Of a stretch of 64,000 nt of DNA, positions 23,908 through 33,506 are shown piece after piece; the stretch's first letter is position 1; each line of letters begins with the position of its first letter. The position numbers were made by a program, and so were the translations under genes. The DNA comes from Cocleimonas sp. GTDB taxonomy: Bacteria > Pseudomonadota > Gammaproteobacteria > Thiotrichales > Thiotrichaceae. Under the pieces are notes generated by a model. The model did not search any database. It saw only the letters and a list, made by a program, of their open reading frames with translations, and was not told the DNA's origin. The stretch covers positions 71,220 to 135,219 of the forward strand of contig JAKIUW010000003.1 of NCBI GenBank assembly GCA_021647365.1, written 5' to 3'.

Positions 23908-25556
23908 TAGTCGAGGTGCCAACGATAATGTGACGTGATTGGATAACGGCGATCTTTACCAAAAGCGCGCTTAGTAATACGAATGCCAGGGGCGGATTGG
24001 CGACGTTTGTATTCGCTGAGCAAGACCAAATTGGCCACACGTTTAACTGTTTCGCGCTCATAGCCTTGCGCAACTATGTCATCTACACTTTGAAACTCTT
24101 CAATAAACATTCTTAGAATTGCGTCTAAAATATCATAAGGTGGCAGCGAATCTTCATCTACTTGGTCGGGTGCTAATTCTGCGGATGGTGGGCGTGTGAT
24201 TACTCTGTCTGGAATAATTTCTTTGTAAGTGCTTTTTTCAGGATTATTGAAGCCATCACCAATGCTGTTTCGATAACGTGCGAGATCATAAACTGTGATT
24301 TTGAACACATCTTTTAATGGCGCATAACCACCAGCCATATCGCCGTATAGCGTGGCATAACCTACAGCCATTTCACTTTTATTGCCCGTGGCAAGTAGCA
24401 TTTTACCGAGCTTGTTCGACATCGCCATAAGAATCACACCACGCGAGCGGGCTTGTAAGTTCTCTTCGGTAACATCACTTCCCATGCCATCAAACTCCGA
24501 AGAGAGTGCATCGACAAAACTATTAAAAATAGGCTCGATAGGAATTTCTCGATACTTTACACCTTGCGTTTTAGCCTGTTGCGCGGCATCAGCTATACTC
24601 ATATCAGCGGTGTAGCGAAACGGCATCATAATCGCTTCAACATTTTCTGCGCCTAACGCATCCACAGCAATTGCCATGGTAAGTGCTGAATCAATTCCGC
24701 CAGACAAGCCTAGCATTACGCCAGGAAAACCATTTTTATTCACATAATCTTTTACGCCAAGCACCAATGCATTATAAATACTGGCAAGCTTATTTTGCTC
24801 GCGGGGTGCGATTGCTTTTGAGGATTTATCCAGCGGAACATCAACAGTAAATATGCCTGCTTCAAAGCTTGGCGCTTGGTAAATAAGTTGCCCTGCACGG
24901 TCAAACACTAAGGATTCGCCATCAAAAACAAGCTCATCTTGTCCGCCAACTAAGTTTGCATACACAATAGGTAAATCATTATCTATTGAGCGTTCTTTCA
25001 ATATAGTTAAACGCTCGGCAGTTTTATGTGATCGAAAAGGTGAGGCATTTAATACAAACAATGCTTCTGCGCCTGCTTGCTTGGCATCCTTTGCTGGCGT
25101 TTTCATCCAAATATCTTCACAAATCAACAAACCAACTTTATGCCCTGCAATGTCGATGACAACACTTTCTTTGCCACACCTAAAATAACGTTTCTCATCA
25201 AATACGCGATAATTTGGTAGATGTTGCTTGGCGTATTCGTGGGTGATTTTCCCATCTCGCAATACACATGCGGCATTAAATAACTTTTCCTTCCGCATAA
25301 TGGGTGCGCCAATAACGACCGTAATATTCTTCGCTGCTTTTGCGATAAGCACCAGTGTATCTTCAACCTTTTGAATAAAAGCAGGGCGAAATAATAAATC
25401 TTCTGGCGGATAGCCAGTAATCGCAAGCTCAGGAAAGAGTACTACATCGGCATTTTCTAGCTGTGCTTGTGTGATAGCATCCAAAATAAGTTGGGTATTT
25501 TGCTTAAAGCTACCAACAGTAGGGTTAATTTGCGCGATTGAGACGGTAAGTGACAT
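23907..25556 (-). CDS. nadE: Glutamine-dependent NAD+ synthetase
   Basis: 549 residues in the two-domain form. The N-terminal nitrilase-type glutaminase (about 1-260) has the catalytic Glu in FPELAITGYPPED, a Lys region (YAKQHLPNY) and Cys in LLICEDIW. The C-terminal synthetase has the P-loop-like LGLSGGIDSALT. It converts deamido-NAD to NAD with ammonia from glutamine, the last step of NAD synthesis. tmcA begins at its stop codon, so the two are translationally coupled. The initiation region is MSLTVSIAQINPTVG, matching family starts. Confidence 0.95.
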   Translation of the reverse strand: MSLTVSIAQINPTVGSFKQNTQLILDAITQAQLENADVVLFPELAITGYPPEDLLFRPAFIQKVEDTLVLIAKAAKNITVVIGAPIMRKEKLFNAACVLRDGKITHEYAKQHLPNYRVFDEKRYFRCGKESVVIDIAGHKVGLLICEDIWMKTPAKDAKQAGAEALFVLNASPFRSHKTAERLTILKERSIDNDLPIVYANLVGGQDELVFDGESLVFDRAGQLIYQAPSFEAGIFTVDVPLDKSSKAIAPREQNKLASIYNALVLGVKDYVNKNGFPGVMLGLSGGIDSALTMAIAVDALGAENVEAIMMPFRYTADMSIADAAQQAKTQGVKYREIPIEPIFNSFVDALSSEFDGMGSDVTEENLQARSRGVILMAMSNKLGKMLLATGNKSEMAVGYATLYGDMAGGYAPLKDVFKITVYDLARYRNSIGDGFNNPEKSTYKEIIPDRVITRPPSAELAPDQVDEDSLPPYDILDAILRMFIEEFQSVDDIVAQGYERETVKRVANLVLLSEYKRRQSAPGIRITKRAFGKDRRYPITSHYRWHLD

Positions 25557-25600
25557 TGGGTGATCTTATTATGAAAAAGAAGGGATGCAAAGCCCCAAAT

Positions 25601-25637
25601 AAAAAAGGGGATGCATTCTTAGAATGCATCCCCTTTT
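25601..25637. terminator. Rho-independent terminator after mscL (bidirectional)
   Basis: AAAAGGGGATGCATTCT and its exact complement around one T, with A/T runs at both ends. It ends the mscL transcript on the minus strand. Confidence 0.88.
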
Positions 25638-25657
25638 GCTAAAACTCTGTGCTTGTA

Positions 25658-26050
25658 TTACTTCTTTACTAGCGCATCGCGAATTTCAGTTAATAGATCT
25701 TCCTGTGATGGTCCTTTCTCTTCTTCTGGCTCATCGTTGCGTGTTGCGATTTTAACAATAATGAAAACTACTGCCATGATGATTAAAAAATCAATGAAGC
25801 TTTGAATAAACGCACCATATTTAAGCATAATGGGTTCAAGTCCTTTGTCACCACCACCTGTTTCTGCAAGTTTAAAACCAAGGTCAGAGAAATTTACGCC
25901 TCCTAATGCAACACCTATTGGAGGCATAATCACATCACTTACTAACGATGAAATTAGCTTGCCAGAAGCAACACCAATAATAATACCCGTTGCCATATCA
26001 ATTAAACTTCCACCCAGTGCAAACTTTTTAAAATCTGAAATCATTCCCAT
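25658..26050 (-). CDS. mscL: Large-conductance mechanosensitive channel MscL
   Basis: 130 residues. The family N-terminus (MISDFKKFALGGSLIDMATGIIIGVASGK, shown as its two conserved parts S1 and TM1) is followed by a periplasmic loop, TM2 (FIDFLIIMAVVFIIVKI) and a charged cytoplasmic helix. MscL forms a pentamer in the inner membrane and opens under extreme tension during osmotic downshock. RBS AAGGAG precedes ATG 26050. Length is normal (about 130-140). Confidence 0.95.
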   Translation of the reverse strand: MGMISDFKKFALGGSLIDMATGIIIGVASGKLISSLVSDVIMPPIGVALGGVNFSDLGFKLAETGGGDKGLEPIMLKYGAFIQSFIDFLIIMAVVFIIVKIATRNDEPEEEKGPSQEDLLTEIRDALVKK

Positions 26051-26147
26051 TGTAAAACTCCTTATAATTTAATGTATTTAATATCCGTATAAAACACGGA
26101 TAGTCTAACGTGTTTTATACGCAAAGTGTCAAATTACTTGATGTAGG

Positions 26148-26645
26148 TCATATGCTTGCGGGGATAATCACTATTTTCTTAGGGTTAATTTCTAGAATTT
26201 CTTCGCCTATTTCTACAGGAATCAAGCTGCGCTTGCTTGCAAGAAAAGTAATGGCTAGTTTTCCATCCACTAAGCCTTGCTGTTGCTCTTTGGTTACAAA
26301 TAAATATTTAATACTTGTGCCAACCACAAAATTAAAACGTATTTCAGCAGATTCATCGTTGAGTAAATTATCAGAAATGAGTTTATTGGTTTTCTCATTC
26401 ATCTCTTTTTTTAGTCTTGTGGCTTCTTGCTTTTCACGCACTATTTCTTGCTTCTCTTTATTTTCCTGTTGCTTTCGTTCACCGTAGAACTTTGCTAAAT
26501 CTGATGGTTCATTGTGACCCTTTTTATTATTAGCTTTTTTTACCGCTGTTTGTTTAGGCTTAAACTTAGGTTTTTCAGTAGCTTTTTTAACCTGCTCTTT
26601 GGTTACAAGACCTGCTTTTAATAATTGATCACTAAGAGAACTCAT
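26148..26645 (-). CDS. DUF2058-family protein (YaiL-like)
   Basis: 165 residues. It begins MSSLSDQLLKAGLVTKEQ with the basic segment KPKQTAVKKANNKK, typical of DUF2058 (E. coli YaiL). A long charged helix (about 55-95) is followed by a small C-terminal domain (RFNFVVGTSIKYLFVT). The biochemical function is not established. No signal peptide. Monocistronic, divergent from ppa with a palindromic arm between them. Confidence 0.78.
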   Translation of the reverse strand: MSSLSDQLLKAGLVTKEQVKKATEKPKFKPKQTAVKKANNKKGHNEPSDLAKFYGERKQQENKEKQEIVREKQEATRLKKEMNEKTNKLISDNLLNDESAEIRFNFVVGTSIKYLFVTKEQQQGLVDGKLAITFLASKRSLIPVEIGEEILEINPKKIVIIPASI

Positions 26646-26695
26646 CGCTGGAATATCACTATCTACTTTAAACGATGAAGTTTATCCTATCTAAG

Positions 26696-26726
26696 CATCA
26701 TGTAAAACTAGGGGGGTGTGCTTTTA
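26696..26726. repeat. Palindromic element, single arm, B type
   Basis: CATCATGTAAAACTAG, G6, TGTGCTTTTA, in the divergent DUF2058-ppa region, about 45 bases upstream of the ppa promoter. Confidence 0.92.
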
Positions 26727-26771
26727 TTCGTTATATCTTTTGTGCAATGGTCTTTTTATAACAGTTTTATT

Positions 26772-26799
26772 TTGCCTAAATCCATGCAGCCGTTATAAT
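26772..26799 (+). promoter_or_regulatory. Sigma-70-type promoter of ppa
   Basis: TTGCCT (26772-26777), 16-base spacer, TATAAT (26794-26799), located 33 bases before the ppa start codon. Confidence 0.7.
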
Positions 26800-26832
26800 C
26801 CCCGCTTTAATTAAAACAGATGTAGTGAAAAA

Positions 26833-27366
26833 ATGATTTTTGATAATATTGAAGTGGGTAGTGATGTTCCAAATATTGTAAATATTGTGATTGAAATACC
26901 CGCAGCATCATCACCCGTAAAGTATGAAATAGAGAAAGAAAGTGGCGCATTATTTGTAGATCGTTTTATGGCAGCACCGATTTTTTATCCTGCAAACTAC
27001 GGTTTTATCCCGCACACGTTAGCAGATGATGGTGACGCGATGGATGTTTTAGTTGTTACGCCCACACCGTTGGTACATAACTGTGTTATTCCTGCTAGAC
27101 CTGTTGGTGTTTTGAATATGACAGATGAAGCAGGTATTGATGCTAAAATCCTAGCAGTTCCTGCCCATGGTTTACATTCAGCATCCGACCATATTAAATC
27201 TTACAAAGATTTGCCGCCTCTTCTTATGGATCAAATCGAACATTTCTTTGAATACTACAAAGTATTGGATAAAGATAAATGGGTAAAGCTGGATGGTTGG
27301 GATGATGCAGAAGTGGCCAAGCAAATTATTATAGATAGTATTAAGATGTACCAAGATAGCCTCTAA
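26833..27366 (+). CDS. ppa: Inorganic pyrophosphatase (family I)
   Basis: 177 residues, the usual size for bacterial family I enzymes. Conserved metal and phosphate-binding blocks are visible: KYEIEKESGALFVDR, the signature DGDAMDVLVV, and KDLPPLL. It hydrolyses pyrophosphate to phosphate in the cytoplasm and drives biosynthetic reactions forward. It starts with MIFDNIEVGSDVPN. Its own promoter is visible. mrdA follows 28 bases later, so partial read-through into the cell-wall cluster is possible. Confidence 0.95.
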   Translation: MIFDNIEVGSDVPNIVNIVIEIPAASSPVKYEIEKESGALFVDRFMAAPIFYPANYGFIPHTLADDGDAMDVLVVTPTPLVHNCVIPARPVGVLNMTDEAGIDAKILAVPAHGLHSASDHIKSYKDLPPLLMDQIEHFFEYYKVLDKDKWVKLDGWDDAEVAKQIIIDSIKMYQDSL

Positions 27367-27394
27367 TTTATCTAAACTTTAACATAAAGGGCTT

Positions 27395-29311
27395 ATGGAA
27401 AAGCGGGTAACTATAAAAAGCGAACGAGAGGAACATCGCCTGTTTCGCTCGCGTGCAATTGTTGCCGCTATCTTTGTTTTTGTTGCTTTGTCTTTGGTCA
27501 TTGTTCGTCTGATTTATCTACAAGTCACTAGCCACGATTACTACACGACCCTTTCAAAAGAGAACTACCAGAAGAGAACCCCCATACCGCCTGTGCGTGG
27601 ACTTATTTACGACCGTAACGGCGCATTACTTGCAGATAACCATGTCGAATATGTCTTAGCAGCGAAGCGCGATGATGTAAAAGATATGGACAGAACACTT
27701 AAGCGCCTCATGCAATTATTACCGATTACCCCTCAGGATGTAGTCAAGTTTAAACAAAAACTTCGAGTTAATTCACGCTTTCACCCCGTTGTTTTGCGCA
27801 AGAATTTGACCGAAAAAGAAGTCGCTACCTTTTCAGCCAATAAGCTACGATTTGATGGTTTTAAAGTCAGCGTGCGTATGCAGCGTAATTATCCTTTGGG
27901 TTCTGTTGCAGGTCATTTATTAGGTTATGTAGGTCGTATTGATAAAAGAGACCTCAAAAGAATTGATAATGAAGAATACAAAGGCAGTACACACATAGGT
28001 AAAACGGGTATTGAAAAATACTATGAAAAAAGGCTCCATGGTAAAGCAGGCTACGAACTCACCGAAGTTGATGCTCACGGTAAGCCTCAAGTAAAGCTAG
28101 ATGATAAAGCCCCGATAGCGGGCGAAGATTTATATTTGAGCATTGATCTTGAATTACAAATAAAAGCAGAAGAATTATTGCGCGAACATAACGGCGCTAT
28201 GGTTGCTATTGATCCTAGAAATGGAGAAGTATTAGCCATGGTCAGCATGCCTGCCTATGACCCTAATCTATTTGTTAATGGTATTTCTTATGCAAACTAC
28301 AATGCGTTAAGAGATAATCCTGATAGACCCTTATACAATCGAGCGATGCAAGGCTCATATCCACCAGGCTCAACCATTAAGCCAATGGCAGCTCTCGTAG
28401 GTTTAAGTGCAGGTGTTACAACCCCTGGCCGATCAATTTATGCAAAAGGTTTCTTCCAAATTCCTGGCAATAAACACAGATTTAGATGTTGGAAAAAAGC
28501 AGGCCATGGGCATATCAGCTTAAACCGTGCCATCTATCAATCTTGTGATGTCTATTTTTATGATCTTGCTTTTCGCATGGGAATTAAGCGTTATGCAAAG
28601 GGCATGAGAAAATTTGGCTTTGGATTAAAAACAGGTATTGACCTACCCAGTGAGCGTTCAGCTCTTATGCCAACACCTGAATGGAAGCGAAAACGTTTCG
28701 ACCAGTTTTGGTATCCTGGTGATACCGTTAATTCCGCTATTGGACAAGGCTACTTTACTGCAACACCACTTCAACTAGCTCATGCAACAGCAACATTATC
28801 AACTCATGGACGCAAGGTTCGCCCTCATATTTTAAGGGCAACACGTGTTTCAAGAAATTTACCTGAAAAATTAGTAACCCCTGAACAACTGCCATCAATT
28901 GGTGTCACAAAGCTAAGGTATTGGGATGATGTGATTCGTGGCATGGTCAATGTGGTGCATGGTGCCCATGGAACAGGGAGACGTTCAGGTGCAGGTGCTA
29001 AATACCGCTTTGCAGGAAAAACAGGAACAGCCCAAGTGTTTGGTATCGCCCAAAATAAAACCTATGATGCATCAAAGCTTAAAAAGAAATTACACGACCA
29101 CTCATTGTTTGTGGCATTTGCGCCCGTAAAAAATCCTCGCATTGCGTTAGCTATAATTGCTGAAAATGCAGGCGGCGGTAGCAAGGTTGCTGCCCCCCTT
29201 GCTCGGCAATTATTGGATACTTACTTGCTAACAGATAAACAAAAAGAAGAGATTCTTGAAGCTAAGAACAAAGCCGCCGGAATAAAAAAAGAGGCAGATG
29301 ATGGCCACTAA
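27395..29311 (+). CDS. mrdA: Penicillin-binding protein 2 (elongasome transpeptidase)
   Basis: 638 residues. One N-terminal membrane helix (about 26-46) is followed by a PBP dimerisation domain and a transpeptidase domain with active-site STIK (SYPPGSTIKPM), SCD, and KTGTAQV. PBP2 cross-links new peptidoglycan along the rod in the elongasome with RodA and MreB. RBS AAAGGG lies upstream of ATG 27395. rodA starts within its last codons, giving tight coupling. Confidence 0.94.
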   Translation: MEKRVTIKSEREEHRLFRSRAIVAAIFVFVALSLVIVRLIYLQVTSHDYYTTLSKENYQKRTPIPPVRGLIYDRNGALLADNHVEYVLAAKRDDVKDMDRTLKRLMQLLPITPQDVVKFKQKLRVNSRFHPVVLRKNLTEKEVATFSANKLRFDGFKVSVRMQRNYPLGSVAGHLLGYVGRIDKRDLKRIDNEEYKGSTHIGKTGIEKYYEKRLHGKAGYELTEVDAHGKPQVKLDDKAPIAGEDLYLSIDLELQIKAEELLREHNGAMVAIDPRNGEVLAMVSMPAYDPNLFVNGISYANYNALRDNPDRPLYNRAMQGSYPPGSTIKPMAALVGLSAGVTTPGRSIYAKGFFQIPGNKHRFRCWKKAGHGHISLNRAIYQSCDVYFYDLAFRMGIKRYAKGMRKFGFGLKTGIDLPSERSALMPTPEWKRKRFDQFWYPGDTVNSAIGQGYFTATPLQLAHATATLSTHGRKVRPHILRATRVSRNLPEKLVTPEQLPSIGVTKLRYWDDVIRGMVNVVHGAHGTGRRSGAGAKYRFAGKTGTAQVFGIAQNKTYDASKLKKKLHDHSLFVAFAPVKNPRIALAIIAENAGGGSKVAAPLARQLLDTYLLTDKQKEEILEAKNKAAGIKKEADDGH

Positions 29312-30431
29312 GAACACAGATTTCGTATCCATTTTTTATAGGTGGTTATCCTCTATCGACCTTGTGCTAATCGTTTCTCTTATTTTGCTTATTGCATTGG
29401 GCACCGCTATTTTATTTAGTGCGACGGGTGAAAATGAAGCGATGATGAATAATCATACTATTCATCTCATACTCGCCACGTTTATTATGTTGATTGCTTC
29501 TCAAATACCCAGTGAAATGCTTAATCGTTGGTCCATTTGGATATATATTATTGGTATTATTCTCCTTATATTAGTGCTGGTTCAAGGCTCTATGGGCAAA
29601 GGGGCGCAACGATGGATAGAGCTAGGAGGCCTACGCTTTCAACCCTCTGAGATTATGAAGCTTGCTGTGCCGATGATGGTGGCGAGTTATTTTTCTAAAA
29701 AGAATTTACCCCCAGGCTTTAAAGATGTTTTTATTGCCAGCCTATTAGTGCTTGTACCAATGTTGTTGATTGTCAAACAACCTGATCTTGGAACTGCATT
29801 ATTAGTTGGTACGGCAGGGTTCTTTGTGATTTATTTTGCAGGCTTGCCTTGGAAGTGGCTAGCAGCAACAGCCGTAAGTGCCATGATTGCAGCTCCTTTG
29901 GTTTTTTACTTCGGTATGCACGACTATCAGCGACAACGTGTATTAACGCTGTTTAACCCAGAAGCTGATCGCTTAGGGTCTGGTTATCATATTTATCAAT
30001 CAACCATCGCCATTGGCTCTGGCGGGGTTTATGGTAAAGGCTGGTTGAATGGAGATCAGTCTCGGTTAGACTTTTTACCCGAACGCCATACTGATTTTAT
30101 CTTCGCCGTATTTGGGGAAGAATTTGGCTTACTCGGAAATATAATTCTTTTTGCGCTTTATATTTTTATTATTTGGAGGGGGTTGTATTTGGCTACAAAA
30201 GGCAATGATACCTTTGCGCGCTTGTTAGGTGGTAGCCTAAGCTTAACTTTCTTTATTTATTTGTTGGTAAACACAGGCATGGTAAGCGGACTGTTACCTG
30301 TGGTTGGTGTACCTTTGCCCTTAATTAGCTATGGTGGAACATCGTTGGTTACACTCATGGCAGCTTTTGGATTTTTAATGGGAATGAGACGACGTAAAAA
30401 AGGCTATGGTGAATCCAATAGCATACAATAA
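29298..30431 (+). CDS. rodA: SEDS peptidoglycan glycosyltransferase RodA
   Basis: 377 residues with about ten membrane helices. SEDS-family signature regions are visible: GGLRFQPSEIMKLA, DLGTALLVG with the catalytic Asp region, and the C-terminal PLPLISYGGTSLV. RodA polymerises glycan strands in the elongasome together with PBP2. Its start overlaps mrdA by 14 bases, an arrangement common for this pair. An alternative ATG is one codon later. Confidence 0.94.
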   Translation: MMATKNTDFVSIFYRWLSSIDLVLIVSLILLIALGTAILFSATGENEAMMNNHTIHLILATFIMLIASQIPSEMLNRWSIWIYIIGIILLILVLVQGSMGKGAQRWIELGGLRFQPSEIMKLAVPMMVASYFSKKNLPPGFKDVFIASLLVLVPMLLIVKQPDLGTALLVGTAGFFVIYFAGLPWKWLAATAVSAMIAAPLVFYFGMHDYQRQRVLTLFNPEADRLGSGYHIYQSTIAIGSGGVYGKGWLNGDQSRLDFLPERHTDFIFAVFGEEFGLLGNIILFALYIFIIWRGLYLATKGNDTFARLLGGSLSLTFFIYLLVNTGMVSGLLPVVGVPLPLISYGGTSLVTLMAAFGFLMGMRRRKKGYGESNSIQ

Positions 30432-30444
30432 CAAGGGGCAAACG

Positions 30445-31449
30445 ATGGGAAGACTCAATAAACTAAGTTTAAAAACAATCCTCGGCACTATCATGCTTGT
30501 GGTGTTCTCAAACACATTTGCAGAAGGCCGTGGCAGTTATATGCACTACCCTACTATGCAGAACTTTATCAACAACATGGTAAGCAAAGGTTTTGATCGC
30601 CAAACACTGCAAAGAACTTTTTCAAATATTCAACGCGATGAAAGCATCTTAGCAAAAGTAAACTCACCCGCAGAGACAAAACCTTGGCATAAATATCGCC
30701 CAATTTTTGTTACGCCACAACGCGCTATTGCAGGCGTGAATTTTTGGAAGCGTCATCAACGTGCGTTACAAGCTGCTAGCCAGCAATATGGTGTTCCTGA
30801 AGAAATCATCGTTGCTATTATTGGTGTTGAAACATTATATGGTCGTAATACGGGCAAGGATAACGTACTGCGTAGCTTGACCACATTGGCGATGGACTTT
30901 AAACCGCGTGAAGTTTTTTACACTAAAGAGCTGGGTCATTATTTGCACTTAATTCGTGAGGAAAAAATTCCTAATCCGCATAGCCTTACAGGCTCTTACG
31001 CAGGTGCTATGGGTTTAGGGCAGTTTATTTCTAGCAGTTATCGAAACTACGCTATTGATTTTAATGGCGATGGGCACAAAGATTTATGGCATCCTGAGGA
31101 TGCTATTGGCAGTGTTGCTAACTACTTTTCTCGTCATGGATGGAAGACAAATAGTGATGTTACGGTTCCTGCTCGTATCACAGGTAGTTTTTATGGTAAA
31201 ATCGTCAACACAAGGGCAAATAAGCCTACTCACTCATTACCTCAGCTTGCACAATTTGGCGTGCAACCACTGGGGGAAATAAATTCAACACGAGTAGCTT
31301 TATTAGAATTAGAAGGGCAACAAGGTAAAGAATACTGGGTAACAGGTGATAATTTTTATGTTATTACGCGTTACAACCATAGTCCAAAATACGCTATGGC
31401 AGTTTACCAATTGGCTCATGATATAAAGCGCAGAAAATTTGCGCGCTAG
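30445..31449 (+). CDS. mltB: Membrane-bound lytic murein transglycosylase B
   Basis: 334 residues from ATG 30445, with AAGGGG upstream; a GTG inside rodA is less likely. A signal peptide ends at NTFAEG; there is no lipobox, so it may be soluble periplasmic. The GH103 catalytic motif IIGVETLYGRNTG contains the acid Glu. SGAMG-type substrate-binding loops (GSYAGAMGLGQF) are present. It cleaves glycan strands to give 1,6-anhydro ends. It lies in the elongation cluster after rodA, as in many gammaproteobacteria. Confidence 0.9.
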   Translation: MGRLNKLSLKTILGTIMLVVFSNTFAEGRGSYMHYPTMQNFINNMVSKGFDRQTLQRTFSNIQRDESILAKVNSPAETKPWHKYRPIFVTPQRAIAGVNFWKRHQRALQAASQQYGVPEEIIVAIIGVETLYGRNTGKDNVLRSLTTLAMDFKPREVFYTKELGHYLHLIREEKIPNPHSLTGSYAGAMGLGQFISSSYRNYAIDFNGDGHKDLWHPEDAIGSVANYFSRHGWKTNSDVTVPARITGSFYGKIVNTRANKPTHSLPQLAQFGVQPLGEINSTRVALLELEGQQGKEYWVTGDNFYVITRYNHSPKYAMAVYQLAHDIKRRKFAR

Positions 31450-31489
31450 TTGCAGTAGTAAAATAATAGATCATTTAAAGGGGACGATA

Positions 31490-32017
31490 ATGACAAGATT
31501 CAGACTTTTCATCAGTAGCAGTATATTGCTTGCAATAAGCACGGCAGGACTATCAGGCTGTAGTACCATCGGAAACGCAGGACAATCTGCCAGGAACATG
31601 GCAAACTTTGGTCAACAAAGTAGTCAAAGCAGTGGTGGTGTAGCCATTAATGAAGAACTTATTATTCCACCAAGTTTAAGAGTTCCAGGTGCTAGCACAG
31701 CACCAAGACCCACTAAAAAAGTTGCTGGGCGCACTATTCAAACCAATCAAAAACATCCAACTGCAAGAATTGCTTCTGGTAGAAATTACTATGTTGTGGT
31801 TGGAACCTATCCAGACCAAGAGCAAGCTTTGGATACATTCGTACGCCTATCTTCTATCGGCTTGCCAGGTGCAACCATGGAATCAAGAAAAACAAAAGCA
31901 GGTCAAATCTTACACATGGTGCGTTTAGGCCCTTACCAAAAACAAGCGGATATTGATAAGGTAAAAGACAGCCTAACCAGTGATGGATTATCTACCTTTA
32001 AGGTAGTTGAAAATTAA
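31490..32017 (+). CDS. SPOR-domain lipoprotein
   Basis: 175 residues from ATG 31490, which has AAAGGGG upstream. Lipobox LSGC follows a signal. The C-terminal 70 residues are a SPOR domain (NYYVVVGTYPDQEQA and VRLGPYQKQAD), which binds denuded glycan strands at division or remodelling sites. RlpA usually sits at this place in the cluster, but the RlpA double-psi barrel is missing and the protein is short. So I call it a SPOR lipoprotein rather than RlpA. It could be a degenerate RlpA. Confidence 0.8.
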   Translation: MTRFRLFISSSILLAISTAGLSGCSTIGNAGQSARNMANFGQQSSQSSGGVAINEELIIPPSLRVPGASTAPRPTKKVAGRTIQTNQKHPTARIASGRNYYVVVGTYPDQEQALDTFVRLSSIGLPGATMESRKTKAGQILHMVRLGPYQKQADIDKVKDSLTSDGLSTFKVVEN

Positions 32018-32028
32018 TAAACGCTAAG

Positions 32029-33177
32029 ATGATGAACATTATGAATAAAATAATACTGTCTGCGCTATTCGTTTTATCTTTTATGGTAGTGCCACTTTAT
32101 GCGGCTGATGAGTTTCCTAGTGGGCCTGATCTCAATGCCGATAGCTATTTGTTAGTCGACTTTCACAGCGGTGTTGAGCTGGCGGCAAAGAATCAAAATA
32201 AACGTATAGAGCCTGCCAGCATTACCAAGCTAATGACGGGCTATGTTATTTATCATGCTCTAAAAAATGGCAATATTAACCTTGATGATAATGTACTGAT
32301 CAGTGAAAAAGCGTGGAAAATGGAAGGCTCGCGCATGTTTGTCGAAGCGGGCAAGAAAGTCCCCCTCAAAAGAATGTTGTCGGGGCTTATTATCATGTCG
32401 GGCAACGATGCTGCAGTTGCGCTGGCAGAACACATTGCTGGAAATGAGGCCGCTTTTGTTTCGAGGATGAACGACTGGGCTAAAAAATTAGGCATGGAAT
32501 CAACCCACTTTAGCAATTCAACAGGTTGGCCTGATGAAAATCATTACACCACTGCGAGCGACATTGTTAAATTAACACGTGCGGTAATTAAAGAATTTCC
32601 TGAACATTACAAGCTACATGCGGTTAAATCTTACAGCTATAACGGGATTAAACAATACAACCGTAATAAGCTATTATGGCGTGACAAAACAGTTGATGGT
32701 GTAAAAACGGGGCATACGGAATCCGCTGGATACTGTTTAGTATCTTCATCAAAGCGTAATGAAATGCGATTAATTTCTGTCATGCTAGGCGCTAAAAGCG
32801 AAAAAGAACGCGCTGATTTCAGCCAAGAATTATTAGAATATGGCTTCCGCTTTTTTGAAACACACAAACTCTACGATGCCGGTTCTGTTTTAGCAGAAGC
32901 ACGTATCTGGAAAGGCACTAAAGACACCGTGCCCGCAGGAATAGTAAATGACTTTTATGTCACGGTTAGGAAAGGTCACTATGAAAAGCTTAAAGGGTTA
33001 ATGGAATTAGATACCTCTCTTGATGCACCTATCAAACGTGGCGACCTTGTTGGCAAGGCGATTATTAAAGATGGCGATACAACCGTTCACGAAGTAACTT
33101 TAGTTGCACTTGATGCTGTTGACTCTGGAGGCTTTTGGTCAAAGGTTACGGATAGCGTTAAGAAGCTTTTTCATTAA
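32029..33177 (+). CDS. dacA: D-alanyl-D-alanine carboxypeptidase (PBP5/6-type)
   Basis: 382 residues. The signal peptide ends at LYAAD. The DD-peptidase domain has the active-site motifs SITK, SGN (MSGNDAAV) and KTG (GVKTGHTESA). A C-terminal PBP5-type beta domain and an amphipathic terminal helix (FWSKVTDSVKKLF) would anchor it to the periplasmic face of the inner membrane. It trims pentapeptides in the sacculus. It lies between the SPOR lipoprotein and ybeD, the canonical position. Confidence 0.93.
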   Translation: MMNIMNKIILSALFVLSFMVVPLYAADEFPSGPDLNADSYLLVDFHSGVELAAKNQNKRIEPASITKLMTGYVIYHALKNGNINLDDNVLISEKAWKMEGSRMFVEAGKKVPLKRMLSGLIIMSGNDAAVALAEHIAGNEAAFVSRMNDWAKKLGMESTHFSNSTGWPDENHYTTASDIVKLTRAVIKEFPEHYKLHAVKSYSYNGIKQYNRNKLLWRDKTVDGVKTGHTESAGYCLVSSSKRNEMRLISVMLGAKSEKERADFSQELLEYGFRFFETHKLYDAGSVLAEARIWKGTKDTVPAGIVNDFYVTVRKGHYEKLKGLMELDTSLDAPIKRGDLVGKAIIKDGDTTVHEVTLVALDAVDSGGFWSKVTDSVKKLFH

Positions 33178-33224
33178 TCTGCGATAACCTTGACAGCCTC
33201 AACAACACCTAATTAGAATTACCG

Positions 33225-33506
33225 ATGACTAACTCTGACTGCCCCGTAGAAGAATCCCTAATAGACTTCCCTTGCGACTTTCCTATAAAAGTCATGGGCG
33301 CTGCTCTTCCTGAGTTTCATACTTGTATTGAAGTAATTGCTAAAAAACATGATCCTGAATTTATCCCAGAAGAAACAAAACAAAAAAATAGTAAAACAGG
33401 AAAATACGTCAGCTTAACGCTTAATATTCACGCCAAAGATAAGGCTCAACTGGATGCCTTGTATCAAGAACTAACCGATAATGAGTTAGTACTTTGGGCA
33501 CTGTAG
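33225..33506 (+). CDS. ybeD: DUF493-family protein YbeD
   Basis: 93 residues with the DUF493 pattern: IDFPCDFPIKVMG near the start, then LNIHAKDKAQLDALY with an ACT-like ferredoxin fold. It always occurs beside lipB and dacA in gammaproteobacteria; a regulatory role in lipoate metabolism is suspected but unproven. The lipB start overlaps its stop. Confidence 0.85.
   Translation: MTNSDCPVEESLIDFPCDFPIKVMGAALPEFHTCIEVIAKKHDPEFIPEETKQKNSKTGKYVSLTLNIHAKDKAQLDALYQELTDNELVLWAL

Noticed and set aside
31490..32017. RlpA for the SPOR lipoprotein
   Set aside because: The RlpA double-psi beta-barrel motif is absent; only lipobox and SPOR domain are supported.
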